64,000 nt of DNA, taken from the NCBI RefSeq assembly GCF_943913045.1, contig NZ_CALTVH010000001.1, positions 1 to 64,000 on the forward strand, read 5' to 3'. Of the stretch, positions 45,994-55,162 are shown piece by piece. Position 1 is the first letter of the stretch. Each line of letters starts with the position of its first letter. The notes below the pieces were generated by a model that was not told the DNA's origin, did not search any database, and was given only the letters and a program-made list of their open reading frames with translations. The translations under genes were made by a program, and so were the position numbers. This DNA comes from an uncultured Ezakiella sp. (GTDB taxonomy: Bacteria > Bacillota > Clostridia > Tissierellales > Peptoniphilaceae).

Positions 45994-46500
45994 ATTAAGG
46001 AACTCGAAATTAACGAACAAATAAGGGATAGCAAAGTAAGACTCATCGATCAAAACGGTGATCAAATTGGTGTCTGTGATATAGGAAAGGCGTTAGACTT
46101 AGCTCACGACCAAGATTTAGACCTTGTAAAAGTATCACCCAATGCTAAACCACCTGTATGTAGAATTTTAGATTATGGAAAGTACAGATATGAAATGCAA
46201 AAACGCGAAAAAGAAGCCAAGAAAAATCAAAAGGTTATCAAAGTTCGCGAAATGAAGATGACACCAAACATCGAAGAACATGATATGTCTGTCAAGGCAG
46301 ATAAAGTCAAGGAGTTTCTAAACGATGGAGACAAGGTAAAAATCTCTGTTAGATTTAGAGGTAGAGAAATGGGTCACACCGAAAAGGGTGTAGATGTACT
46401 TGAGCAATTCTTTGAAAAAATCGAGGACTTGGCAGTTATCGACAAACCTGCAAAACTAGAAGGACGCAATATGGTTATGTACGTATTGCCGAAGAGTTAA
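45994..46500 (+). CDS. infC: translation initiation factor IF-3
   Basis: This 168-residue factor prevents premature subunit joining and checks the initiator tRNA. The N domain opens [11 protein letters not shown], followed by [10 protein letters not shown] and the linker with [11 protein letters not shown]. The C domain has [19 protein letters not shown] and [12 protein letters not shown]. The start is ATT at 45994, with AGGGGG at 45981-45986 seven nt upstream. The in-frame TTG at 45976 lies before that site and is rejected. ATT starts are known for infC in other bacteria and allow IF-3 to limit its own synthesis. Confidence 0.95.
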   Translation: MKELEINEQIRDSKVRLIDQNGDQIGVCDIGKALDLAHDQDLDLVKVSPNAKPPVCRILDYGKYRYEMQKREKEAKKNQKVIKVREMKMTPNIEEHDMSVKADKVKEFLNDGDKVKISVRFRGREMGHTEKGVDVLEQFFEKIEDLAVIDKPAKLEGRNMVMYVLPKS

Positions 46501-46519
46501 ATACCAGAAGGAGGAAATT

Positions 46520-46711
46520 ATGGCAAAATTAAAAACACATCGCGGAAGTGCAAAGAGATTTAAAAGAACTGCAAGTGGTGAATTAAAAAGATTTAAGGCT
46601 TACAAGAGCCACATTACAGGAAAGAAATCTCCTAAGAGAATTCGCAATTTAAGAAAAGGCACATTAGTTAGCAAAAGTGATATGAGAAGAATTTCTCATA
46701 TGATTCCATAA
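46520..46711 (+). CDS. rpmI: 50S ribosomal protein L35
   Basis: This 63-residue basic protein has the L35 signature ([20 protein letters not shown] and [16 protein letters not shown]). AGGAGG lies upstream of the ATG. It is the second gene of the infC-rpmI-rplT operon. Confidence 0.98.
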   Translation: MAKLKTHRGSAKRFKRTASGELKRFKAYKSHITGKKSPKRIRNLRKGTLVSKSDMRRISHMIP

Positions 46712-46727
46712 AGTTAGGAGGTTTAAA

Positions 46728-47072
46728 ATGGCTAGAGTAAAAAGATCTGTTTCAGGACGTAAAAAGAAAAATAAAGTAATGAAGCAAGCTAAAGGCTACT
46801 ATGGTGGAAAATCGAAATTATATAGAACTTCGATGGAAGCTGTTTTAAAAAGCCAAAGCTATGCTTATGAAGGAAGAAAGCAAAGAAAAAGAGATTTTAG
46901 AAAACTTTGGATTACTCGTATTAATGCAGCTGTAAGACCATACGGTCTATCATATTCAAAATTTATTGCAGCTCTTAAAGAAAATAACATCGAAGTTAAC
47001 AGAAAGATTCTGTCTGAAATGGCAATTAATGACCCAGCAGGCTTCGAAAAACTTGTTGAATCTGTAAAATAA
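46728..47072 (+). CDS. rplT: 50S ribosomal protein L20
   Basis: This 114-residue protein has the typical basic N-terminal tail ([20 protein letters not shown]) and the [20 protein letters not shown] segment. L20 is an early assembly protein of the large subunit and is the likely ligand of the leader before infC. TTAGGAGG precedes the start, 16 nt after rpmI. No clear terminator is seen after it. Confidence 0.98.
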   Translation: MARVKRSVSGRKKKNKVMKQAKGYYGGKSKLYRTSMEAVLKSQSYAYEGRKQRKRDFRKLWITRINAAVRPYGLSYSKFIAALKENNIEVNRKILSEMAINDPAGFEKLVESVK

Positions 47073-47089
47073 GCTTTACGAATTCTTGC

Positions 47090-47118
47090 TTGATTTTTAA
47101 AAGCATATAAGATAATAT
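47090..47118 (+). promoter_or_regulatory. possible promoter of ackA
   Basis: TTGATT (47090-47095) and TAATAT (47113-47118) are separated by 17 nt, about 37 nt before the ackA start. An overlapping TATAAT at 47116-47121 would give a 20-nt spacer, so the exact -10 is uncertain. Confidence 0.45.
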
Positions 47119-47154
47119 AATATATAAGTGATAATTTATTGAAAGGAACAGAAT

Positions 47155-48348
47155 ATGAATATACTTGTAATTAACTGTGGAAGTTCTTCACTAAAATATC
47201 AATTAATTGATATGACAAATGAAGATGTTTTATGTAAAGGTTTGGTAGAAAGAATTGGAATTGAAGGTTCAGTTCTAACTCACAAAATCAACGTAGAAAA
47301 ATTTGTTGTTGAAGAAGAAATGAAGGACCACAAAAAGGCTCTTGAACTTGTTTTAGAACAACTTCTTCACAAAGATCATGGCGCTATTAAGAGCTTGGAT
47401 GAAATTTCAGCTGTTGGACATAGAGTTGTTCACGGCGGAGAAAAATTCAATGACTCAGTTGTAGTAAATGATGAAGTTCTTTCAGAAATCAGAGCTTGCA
47501 TAGAGTTAGCTCCACTTCACAACCCAGCAAATATCATGGGAATTGAAGCTATTCAAGAATTGATGAAAGAAACACCAAACGTTGTAGTATTTGATACAGC
47601 TTTCCACCAAACAATGCCAATGGAAAACTATTTATATGCATTGCCATATGAATACTACGAAAAGTATGCTGTACGTAGATATGGCTTCCACGGAACAAGT
47701 CATAACTTTGTATCTAAAAGAGCAGCAGAAATTTTAGGTAAAAAACGTGAAGATTTAAGAATTATTACTTGTCACCTTGGCAATGGTAGCTCAATGGCAG
47801 CTATTGACCATGGCAAGGTTATCGATACATCAATGGGTCTTACTCCACTTGAAGGTGTATGCATGGGTACAAGATCAGGCGATATTGATCCTGCAATTAT
47901 TCCTTTCATCATGGATAAAGAAAATTTAAATGCTCAAGAAATTAGCGATATGCTTAATAAAAAAAGCGGTGTTCTTGCAATTTCAGGTGTAAGCTCAGAC
48001 TTTAGAGATATTGAAGCAGAAGCTGAAAAAGGAAACAAGAGAGCCAAGGTTGCACTAGATCAATTTGCAAACCGCGTAAGAAAATACATTGGTGCTTATG
48101 TAACTCAAATGGGCGGCGTTGATGTAATCGTATTTACAGCTGGCGTTGGTGAAAACTCTATTGAAATGAGAGAAGACATCATGTCAAAGCTAGAATTTTT
48201 GGGAACAAAAATTGACAAAGAAAAGAACAATGTTCGTGGAAAAGAAGCAATCATCAGTACAGACGATTCAAAAGTAGTAGCAATTACAGTTCCTACCAAT
48301 GAAGAGTTGATGATCGCAAGAGATACATTAAGATTAACTACAAAATAA
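47155..48348 (+). CDS. ackA: acetate kinase
   Basis: This 397-residue enzyme makes ATP and acetate from acetyl phosphate, the usual energy-yielding end step of anaerobic fermentation. Motifs: [13 protein letters not shown] at the start, [29 protein letters not shown], and [11 protein letters not shown] with [11 protein letters not shown]. The length is standard. AAAGGAAC precedes the ATG. No phosphotransacetylase gene is adjacent. Confidence 0.98.
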   Translation: MNILVINCGSSSLKYQLIDMTNEDVLCKGLVERIGIEGSVLTHKINVEKFVVEEEMKDHKKALELVLEQLLHKDHGAIKSLDEISAVGHRVVHGGEKFNDSVVVNDEVLSEIRACIELAPLHNPANIMGIEAIQELMKETPNVVVFDTAFHQTMPMENYLYALPYEYYEKYAVRRYGFHGTSHNFVSKRAAEILGKKREDLRIITCHLGNGSSMAAIDHGKVIDTSMGLTPLEGVCMGTRSGDIDPAIIPFIMDKENLNAQEISDMLNKKSGVLAISGVSSDFRDIEAEAEKGNKRAKVALDQFANRVRKYIGAYVTQMGGVDVIVFTAGVGENSIEMREDIMSKLEFLGTKIDKEKNNVRGKEAIISTDDSKVVAITVPTNEELMIARDTLRLTTK

Positions 48349-48388
48349 TTAATATAATTAATCTTTAAAATAATTATGGAGGTGTAAT

Positions 48389-48568
48389 ATGGCAGTACCT
48401 AAGAGAAAAACTGGTAAAGCTAGAACAGCTAAGAGAAGAGCTTCTTCTTATACTCTTCCTAGAGTAACAGTTATAAATTGCCCTGAATGTGGAGAACCAA
48501 AGAGACCACACAGAGTATGCCCACACTGTGGATATTATAATAAACAAGAAGTAATTACAGTTGAGTAA
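48389..48568 (+). CDS. rpmF: 50S ribosomal protein L32
   Basis: This 59-residue protein begins MAVPKRKTGKARTAKRRAS and carries a four-Cys zinc ribbon (CPEC and CPHC). The start ATG at 48389 has TGGAGGTG upstream. It is too short to appear in a long-ORF scan. In many Firmicutes a DUF177 (YceD) gene precedes rpmF; here the gap to ackA is only 40 nt and holds none. Confidence 0.97.
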   Translation: MAVPKRKTGKARTAKRRASSYTLPRVTVINCPECGEPKRPHRVCPHCGYYNKQEVITVE

Positions 48569-48572
48569 TATT

Positions 48573-48611
48573 AATATGGATGGTATTTTTCTATGCCATC
48601 CATATTCTTTT
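48573..48611 (+). terminator. terminator after rpmF
   Basis: AATATGGATGG (48573-48583) pairs perfectly with CCATCCATATT (48596-48606) around a 12-nt loop, followed by a T-rich tract. It separates rpmF from plsX. Confidence 0.8.
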
Positions 48612-48632
48612 AATAAAATAAGAGAGGTATAA

Positions 48633-49610
48633 ATGAAGTTTCTATTAGATGCAAATGGACTAGACGAAGGAAGTTCAGTTGTAATTGATGCAGGTAGAAT
48701 GGCAAAAGAAAAACTTGGTATAGATATTACCATTATTGGTAAGGCAGATATTGAAGATGCAGTTATTGAAAGTGGCTGTAAATTTTTGCTTGCAAGTGAA
48801 GAAATTAGTACTGATGAACATAACCCTGCATTTGCTATTAGAAACAAAAAAGATTCGTCAATAACTAAGGGCTTGTACGCATTAAAAAAAGGTGAATATG
48901 ACGCATTTATCTCCGGAGGAAGTACGGGAGCAGTATTTGCTGGTGGCACTTTAATTGTAGGCAGAATTCCAGGTGTTGATAGAGCGGCACTTATGGTTCC
49001 TGTGCCAACAGTTAAAGGTTTTTCATATATGATAGATGCTGGAGCAAATGTTGATTGTACACCTGATATGCTCAAGAATTTTGCAATTATAGCTAGTAAC
49101 TATGTTAAGCTGACTCAGAATATAGAAAATCCTTCAGTTATGTTAATAAATAATGGCATAGAAGAAAGCAAAGGAACAACTCTAACAAGAGAAACATATC
49201 AGCTCCTCAAAGAATCTGATCTAAATTTCAGAGGAAATCTAGAAGCTAGGTATGTTTTTGATGGCCAAGCTGATGTTATAGTAACAGATGGTTTTTCCGG
49301 TAATCTTTTGCTAAAAGGATTCGAAGGAGAATTTAGATTTGTATTAAAGCTATTAAAGGAAACAGCTTATACAAATATTCTTACAAAACTTGGTATGTTA
49401 CTATTAAAGAAGCATTTGAAAAACAATTTTAAAAAGCTTGATGCAAACCAATATGGTGGTGTTCCAATTATGGGCCTAAAGAAAGTAGTTGTAAAAGCTC
49501 ATGGGAATTCCAACGCCGAGGCATTTTATAATTCAATAAAAGTTGCAAAAGAAACGTATGAGTCGAATCTAATAGAGTATTTAACTAACTTATTTCAAAC
49601 GGAGGTATAA
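48633..49610 (+). CDS. plsX: phosphate acyltransferase PlsX
   Basis: This 325-residue peripheral membrane enzyme converts acyl-ACP to acyl phosphate for phospholipid synthesis. ISGGSTGAVFAGG, IPGVDRAALMVPVPT and VTDGFSGNLLLKGFEG are characteristic. The second residue run (FLLDANGLDEGSS) replaces the usual DAMGGD with DANGLD, a small deviation near the N-terminus. Genes that often flank it (fapR before; fabD and fabG after) are missing. acpP follows at once. Confidence 0.95.
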   Translation: MKFLLDANGLDEGSSVVIDAGRMAKEKLGIDITIIGKADIEDAVIESGCKFLLASEEISTDEHNPAFAIRNKKDSSITKGLYALKKGEYDAFISGGSTGAVFAGGTLIVGRIPGVDRAALMVPVPTVKGFSYMIDAGANVDCTPDMLKNFAIIASNYVKLTQNIENPSVMLINNGIEESKGTTLTRETYQLLKESDLNFRGNLEARYVFDGQADVIVTDGFSGNLLLKGFEGEFRFVLKLLKETAYTNILTKLGMLLLKKHLKNNFKKLDANQYGGVPIMGLKKVVVKAHGNSNAEAFYNSIKVAKETYESNLIEYLTNLFQTEV

Positions 49611-49611
49611 A

Positions 49612-49851
49612 ATGAGCAATCCGGATAACAAAATTTTAGAGTTAATAAGTGAGCAATTTGGCACTTCAATCGAAAAGCTAACTAGAGATGTCTCATTTAA
49701 GGATGACTTAAATGCAGATTCATTGGATTTAGTAGAACTTATCATGGCTATTGAACTTGAGCTTGGCCTTGAAGCTGAAGATGGTGATCTAGAATCTATA
49801 GCCACAATTGGAGATTGCTTAGATTACGTGAATAAAGTGCAAAATGCATAA
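49612..49851 (+). CDS. acpP: acyl carrier protein
   Basis: This 79-residue acidic helical protein has the phosphopantetheine-attachment Ser37 in LNADSLDLVELIM. It starts 1 nt after the plsX stop, behind GGAGG at the plsX 3' end. A 9-bp hairpin follows before smc. Confidence 0.96.
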   Translation: MSNPDNKILELISEQFGTSIEKLTRDVSFKDDLNADSLDLVELIMAIELELGLEAEDGDLESIATIGDCLDYVNKVQNA

Positions 49852-49854
49852 GTG

Positions 49855-49880
49855 AAATCCAGATATTACATCTGGATTTT
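49855..49880 (+). terminator. hairpin between acpP and smc
   Basis: AAATCCAGA (49855-49863) pairs perfectly with TCTGGATTT (49871-49879) around TATTACA. Only four T residues follow, so it may act as a partial terminator, lowering smc relative to acpP. Confidence 0.55.
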
Positions 49881-49898
49881 GTTAAAGTTGGAGGAAAA

Positions 49899-52800
49899 TT
49901 GTTACTTAAAGAGTTACAAATTAGAGGATTTAAAAGCTTCTTAAACAATACAATTATAAAATTTCCGCCAGGTGTCACTGCAATTGTTGGCCCAAATGGC
50001 TCAGGTAAAAGCAATATTTCTGATGCTATTAGATGGGTGTTGGGAGAATCTAGTGTTAAAAGTCTTAGGGGAGCCAAGATGGAAGATATTATCTTCAAAG
50101 GAACTGATAGTATCAAGCCGGTTAGTTTTGCTGAGGTTTCTATAACATTTTCTGATTGCAAGATTGAAGAAATGCCCTATGATGAAATTGTTGTAACTAG
50201 AAGACTTTTTAGGGATGGGACAAGTGAATATCTTATAAATAAAAATAAGGTTCGTCTACGCGATATAAGAGAGCTATTTATGGACACTGGAATCGGTAGA
50301 GATGGATACTCACTTATAGGACAAGGACAAATAGACAATGTTCTATCTAATAGACCTGAGGATAGGCGAGATATATTTGAAGAAGCATCTGGAATTTCTC
50401 TTTACAAATACAAAAAGGAAGAGGCCTTAAGAAAAATTGAACGCTCAAATGATGATTTAGATCGTTTGTGCGATATTTTTGATGAAATAAATAGGCAATA
50501 TACTTACTTAGAAGCCGAGAGTATAAAGACAGATAAGTACAATCAGGTAATTTTAGAAAAAAACTCCCTGGAACTAGACCTTTTATACTACGGCATTAAA
50601 AAGAATTTAGAAGATTTTGAAAACATTTCCAAAGACAAGGCCCTTATTCAATCAGATTTAAATGACACAAGAGAGGAAATTGATAAGATTGAATCCAACA
50701 AAAAGGAAATGGATAAGGAAATTGAAAGTTTAGATATAAACATTCAAAATATCAATAATATTAAATTGTCTAAATTAAAAGAATTCTCGGAAATAAAATC
50801 TTCACATAACATAATTTTAGAAAGAAAAAAACATATTCAAGATTCAATAGAAGAATTGCACGATAGTATTGATAATGGCAATGAAAACATTGATAATATA
50901 AATAAAGAAAATTTAACTTTAAAGAATTCACTGGAAAACTGGCAGGCAGAAGATTCTAATTCTTTTGACCTAGATATTAACAATAAAAGGTCAAGACTTA
51001 GAGAAGTTGAAAATGAACTAAACTTAATTAAAGAAGAAGACCATAAAAACAAATTGCTTAAACTTGAAAGCCAGGCTAACACACAGATTAGGGATGAAAA
51101 GATTAAACTCTATGAGGGAGAGTTTGACAAATTAACCAATGAGTTAAATGATTTAAATATAAAGATCCAAGAATCGGAAGCTGATTTAAAGGAGAAAAGC
51201 AGTCAAAATACAAGCTTGTTAGAAGAAGTAGAAAATTTAAGTAATAAGCTTGAGAATGATAATGATTTGTTAAGATCTAAAATATTGGAATATGAGGATA
51301 TTTCCATAAATTTTTCTCATATTTCAAATCAAAATAATAATGCTAAGCTTAATTTTGATTTTAATAAAAACATATTGGATACAAACGAACTATTTTATCA
51401 GCCAATTAAGTTTCTAGAAAAAAACTACAATGAAAATGATGGTTACCTAGGAACTCTGGTTAGTAGAATAAACACTGATTCTAGATATGTAAAAGCGATT
51501 GAAACTGCTTTGGGCTCAAGGTTGCAATATGTTTTTGCCAAATCAGTTACGGACGCAAAGGCTATGATTGCTGGATTAAATGCAAAAAAAGCTGGTAGAG
51601 CCACATTTTTACCGTTGGATACAACCAACAAGTCCAAGACCCAGGTCTTGCAAAATAAGTCAGATGGTGTTTTGGGATATGCTATAGAGTTTGTGGAAGC
51701 GGAAGAGCCATACAAATCAATTATCGCATACTTGTTAAAAGACATTGTGGTTGTTGATAATATTGATACAGGAATTAAGTATCAAAAGAAATATAAAATG
51801 ATAGTTACTCAAAAGGGTGAGCAGTTTAACCAGTATGGAGCGATCACAGGTGGTACATCTTATAGGGAAAAGCAAACTCCACTATCGATTAAAGCCAAGA
51901 TAAATCAAATTGAAGAGGATATTAACAGATTTAGTGAAGAACTAATTGTCTTGGAAAAAACCAAGGCAGATTTTCAAAGTCAAATTCAAAGCTTAAAAGA
52001 AAATATTGAGTTGACTAACAATCTTCTTTTAGATAAAAAATCTAAAAGAAGAATCCTAGAAGATACAATTGCTCAAAGAGAAAATGAAATAGATACTATG
52101 AAAAATCTCTTGGAAGAGAAACAAGCTTCCCAAAACAATATAAAGTTAAGTCTAGAAGACTTATCAAAGCTGGACTCAAATGTTGAGCTTAAAGAGATAG
52201 ATACCTTGCGTTTAAATCAGTTAGAAGAGGAGCAGAAGCTTTTAATTAATTCAATTGATGATTTAGAAAGCAAGAGGCAGGATTCGGTTGATAAGATATT
52301 AGAGCGTTCAAACATTAAGTACAAAATCGAAAGCAACGAAAATAAACTGGAAGAAATAAAGAATGATATTAATCTAAAAAAAGAAAGACTAGGAGCTAGA
52401 GAAAAAGAACTTAATGAATTGAAGGGTCAAGCTGATCAAAGTTTGAAAGAACTGTCAAGGATTGAAGAGCTGCAGAAAAAAGATGATGATGAAATTATAG
52501 CTTTACAAAATAAAAAACTAGAGGTTAAAAATAAAATTCTAGAGCTTGATAGACTCTTAAAAATCAAACAAGAAGATACTATAAAGTTGGAAAACAAACT
52601 TAACCAACAAGATCTAAAAGAGGTTCGCCTTGATGAAAGCATTGAAAACTACAAAGCTGATATTTCTAATAGGGGATACGTTTTTGAATCCTTCATAAAT
52701 GAAGCAAGAGACACAAAGAATCTAAAAGAAAAAAGAGATACTATAGCTAAAATTGATAAGATTATAGAAGATCTTGGGATGGTTAATCTAAATGCTATCA

Positions 52801-53387
52801 ATGAGTTTAAAGAACTAAGCGAGAGAAAAGTTTTTTATGAAAAACAAATTTCTGATATTGAAAAGACCATAAGCGACTTGAATTCTATTATTGCCGGAAT
52901 TAACCAGGATATGAAGGTCCAGTTTAAAGACAATATGGAAAAAATTCGCCTTAACTTTCAAAAGGTTTTCACAAAGCTATTTAATGGTGGAGAGGCTGAT
53001 TTATATTTAGTAGATGAATCAGACCCATTAAACTCGGGCATTACAATTGTTGCAAAGCCACCAGGGAAAAAACTTCAAGCCCTAAGCTTGCTATCAGGTG
53101 GAGAGAAAACTCTAACTGCAATGGCGCTTTTATTTGCGATTCTAGAGTTAAAGCCTGCACCATTTTGTATACTTGACGAAATTGATGCGGCTCTTGATGA
53201 TATTAATATCTCAAGGTACATTAAGTTTTTAAATGAGCTAGCAAGAGACTCACAATTCTTAATTATTACCCACAGAAAAACTACTTTAGAAGTTGCAGAT
53301 ACTATCTATGGTGTTTGCATGAGAGACAAGGGTGTAAGTGAGATAATTAGCGTTAGAGTAGAAGATTATATTGAGGAGGCAATATAG
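49899..53387 (+). CDS. smc: chromosome segregation protein SMC
   Basis: This 1162-residue SMC ATPase organises and separates chromosomes with ScpA and ScpB. The N-terminal head has Walker A GPNGSGKSN (near 32-40), followed by a long coiled coil, a hinge (about 515-640, with YLGTLVSRI and GRATFLPLD), the returning coil, and the C-terminal head with LSGGEKTLTAMALLFA and Walker B FCILDEIDAALDD. It starts with TTG at 49899 behind TTGGAGGA. rnc, which usually lies between acpP and smc, is not here. ftsY begins on the next base. Confidence 0.97.
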   Translation: MLLKELQIRGFKSFLNNTIIKFPPGVTAIVGPNGSGKSNISDAIRWVLGESSVKSLRGAKMEDIIFKGTDSIKPVSFAEVSITFSDCKIEEMPYDEIVVTRRLFRDGTSEYLINKNKVRLRDIRELFMDTGIGRDGYSLIGQGQIDNVLSNRPEDRRDIFEEASGISLYKYKKEEALRKIERSNDDLDRLCDIFDEINRQYTYLEAESIKTDKYNQVILEKNSLELDLLYYGIKKNLEDFENISKDKALIQSDLNDTREEIDKIESNKKEMDKEIESLDINIQNINNIKLSKLKEFSEIKSSHNIILERKKHIQDSIEELHDSIDNGNENIDNINKENLTLKNSLENWQAEDSNSFDLDINNKRSRLREVENELNLIKEEDHKNKLLKLESQANTQIRDEKIKLYEGEFDKLTNELNDLNIKIQESEADLKEKSSQNTSLLEEVENLSNKLENDNDLLRSKILEYEDISINFSHISNQNNNAKLNFDFNKNILDTNELFYQPIKFLEKNYNENDGYLGTLVSRINTDSRYVKAIETALGSRLQYVFAKSVTDAKAMIAGLNAKKAGRATFLPLDTTNKSKTQVLQNKSDGVLGYAIEFVEAEEPYKSIIAYLLKDIVVVDNIDTGIKYQKKYKMIVTQKGEQFNQYGAITGGTSYREKQTPLSIKAKINQIEEDINRFSEELIVLEKTKADFQSQIQSLKENIELTNNLLLDKKSKRRILEDTIAQRENEIDTMKNLLEEKQASQNNIKLSLEDLSKLDSNVELKEIDTLRLNQLEEEQKLLINSIDDLESKRQDSVDKILERSNIKYKIESNENKLEEIKNDINLKKERLGAREKELNELKGQADQSLKELSRIEELQKKDDDEIIALQNKKLEVKNKILELDRLLKIKQEDTIKLENKLNQQDLKEVRLDESIENYKADISNRGYVFESFINEARDTKNLKEKRDTIAKIDKIIEDLGMVNLNAINEFKELSERKVFYEKQISDIEKTISDLNSIIAGINQDMKVQFKDNMEKIRLNFQKVFTKLFNGGEADLYLVDESDPLNSGITIVAKPPGKKLQALSLLSGGEKTLTAMALLFAILELKPAPFCILDEIDAALDDINISRYIKFLNELARDSQFLIITHRKTTLEVADTIYGVCMRDKGVSEIISVRVEDYIEEAI

Positions 53388-54722
53388 ATGTTTGATTGGT
53401 TTAAGGATAAATTTAAGAAAAAAGATAAAGAAATAGTTGAAGCATCCAAGGATGTCGAAGAAAAATTAGAGGACCTTTCAGATAATTTTGCTGAAGGAGT
53501 GGAGAATTTATCAGAAAATATTTCAGATAAAGCTGATGACATCAAAGAAAAAGCTCAAGAATTATCTGAAAAAATAAATGACGTCCAAGAGAATGTGGCT
53601 AAAAAAACTGGAGATTTTATTGAAAAAGCAGATGATGCTTTTGATAAAACTGTAAATGACGTTAAAAACAATATTAACGAAGCAGAAGAAAAAATAGATG
53701 AAAAGGCTGAAAAAATAGAAGAAAAAGTTAATGAAGAAAAAAAGTTAATTAAAAAAGAGACAAAAGAAGTAAGCGATAAGATTACAGAAGACAAGCCTGA
53801 ACAGAAGGGTATGTTTAAAAAGCTTTTTGATGGTCTAAATAAAACCAGAAAAAATCTTGTCTATCAAATGAATTCTGTTTTCCAAGCCAATGAAATAAAT
53901 GATGATTTCTATGATGAGCTTGAGGAAATATTGGTTATGAGCGACATTGGTGCTATGACTACCATGACTATAATTGATGAACTCAAAGAAAGAATTGTAG
54001 ATAAAAATATTCACAATGCTGCAGATGCAAAAGATCTTTTAAAGGAAGTCATGCTAGATACTCTAAACGAAAATATTGAGTCAAATGATTTAAAACTTTT
54101 GCCAACTCCATCAATTGTAATGCTGGTTGGTGTTAACGGTGTTGGTAAAACTACAACAGTTGGAAAGCTTGCCTATCAGTTTAAACAAGAGGGAATGAAC
54201 GTTGCAATTATAGCAGCTGATACTTTTAGGGCAGCGGCTATAGAACAGCTAGAGGTTTGGGGCGAAAGAGCTGATGTAAAAGTTATTAGCCAAGCAGAAG
54301 GCGCTGATCCAGCAAGTGTAGTTTTTGATGGGCTTGATTATTCTATTAAGAACAATATTGATATAACAATAATCGATACTGCAGGACGCTTGCACAACAA
54401 GGTTAACTTAATGAATGAGCTTAACAAAATTAGAAGGATAATTGATAAAAAAATGCCGGGTGCAACATTAGAAGTTATTATGGCCTTGGATGCAACTACA
54501 GGACAAAATGCACTTCTGCAACTCAAAGAATTTAAAGAAGTTTCCGAAGTAACGGGTGTTGCTCTTACAAAGCTAGATGGAACGGCTAAAGGCGGAGTAA
54601 TTATTCCTATTCAACATGAAATTGGCATTCCTGTAAAGATTATTGGGGTAGGTGAAAGTATTTATGACTTACAACCATTTGATCCAAAATTATTTGTAGA
54701 TGCAATTTTTGAAGAAAATTAA
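53388..54722 (+). CDS. ftsY: signal recognition particle receptor FtsY with long acidic helical N-terminus
   Basis: This 444-residue protein docks SRP-ribosome complexes at the membrane. The NG domain (about 145-444) is complete: GVNGVGKTTTVGKLA near 247, DTFRAAAIEQLE, DTAGRLHNKVNLMNEL and TKLDGTAKGG. The first 140 residues are highly charged and made of repeated amphipathic units (DKADDIKEKAQELSEKI and similar), unlike the short N-terminus of many Firmicutes FtsY but comparable in role to the A domain of E. coli. It directly follows smc. Its end precedes the ylxM-ffh promoter. Confidence 0.97.
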   Translation: MFDWFKDKFKKKDKEIVEASKDVEEKLEDLSDNFAEGVENLSENISDKADDIKEKAQELSEKINDVQENVAKKTGDFIEKADDAFDKTVNDVKNNINEAEEKIDEKAEKIEEKVNEEKKLIKKETKEVSDKITEDKPEQKGMFKKLFDGLNKTRKNLVYQMNSVFQANEINDDFYDELEEILVMSDIGAMTTMTIIDELKERIVDKNIHNAADAKDLLKEVMLDTLNENIESNDLKLLPTPSIVMLVGVNGVGKTTTVGKLAYQFKQEGMNVAIIAADTFRAAAIEQLEVWGERADVKVISQAEGADPASVVFDGLDYSIKNNIDITIIDTAGRLHNKVNLMNELNKIRRIIDKKMPGATLEVIMALDATTGQNALLQLKEFKEVSEVTGVALTKLDGTAKGGVIIPIQHEIGIPVKIIGVGESIYDLQPFDPKLFVDAIFEEN

Positions 54723-54741
54723 AATTGTGTACCAAAAGGGG

Positions 54742-54770
54742 TTGACAATAAGCAAAATGCATGATAAAAT
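54742..54770 (+). promoter_or_regulatory. promoter of ylxM-ffh and downstream genes
   Basis: TTGACA (54742-54747) and TAAAAT (54765-54770) are separated by 17 nt, with predicted transcription start near 54777. It rules out the in-frame ATG at 54773 as the ylxM start. Confidence 0.8.
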
Positions 54771-54805
54771 AAATGAGTCAACAAAAAAAGTTGACAGGTG
54801 GTAAG

Positions 54806-55159
54806 ATGATCTATCATTTTGAAGCAAGTGTTTTGTATGATTTCTATAGTACTCTTTTAACTGATAAACAAAAAGATGCTATTGATTTGTATTACAACGA
54901 TGATTTGACTATGACAGAGATTGCCGATAATTTAGGCGTATCTAAACAGGCAGTTAGCAATTTGATTAAAAGTGCTAATGAGAAGCTGCAAGCCTTTGAA
55001 GAAGACCTTCACCTGGCTGATATGTTCTATAAGAGTCAAAAAATTAAAGAGGATTTATTTGCCTTGCACGAAAAGGGCAAGGAAACAGAAGATTTTCCTA
55101 AAGATATCCTCTTGGAAATCGAAAACATAATAGATGAATTTAAAAGTATTGAAAGGTGA
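54806..55159 (+). CDS. ylxM: YlxM family DNA-binding protein associated with SRP
   Basis: This 117-residue protein has a sigma-70 region-4-like helix-turn-helix: LTDKQKDAIDLYYNDDLTMTEIADNLGVSKQAVSNLIKSA (described in parts: the recognition segment is GVSKQAVSNLI near 53-63). YlxM is encoded next to ffh in Firmicutes and binds or modulates SRP in streptococci. The start is the ATG at 54806, with AGGTGG upstream, chosen because the earlier ATG lies before the transcription start. ffh follows 3 nt later. Confidence 0.92.
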   Translation: MIYHFEASVLYDFYSTLLTDKQKDAIDLYYNDDLTMTEIADNLGVSKQAVSNLIKSANEKLQAFEEDLHLADMFYKSQKIKEDLFALHEKGKETEDFPKDILLEIENIIDEFKSIER

Positions 55160-55162
55160 AAT

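Noticed and set aside
48374..49075. Minus-strand ORF of 233 codons
   Set aside because: It lies opposite rpmF and plsX, both clearly real, has Ser/Leu-rich low-complexity composition and no promoter or ribosome site.
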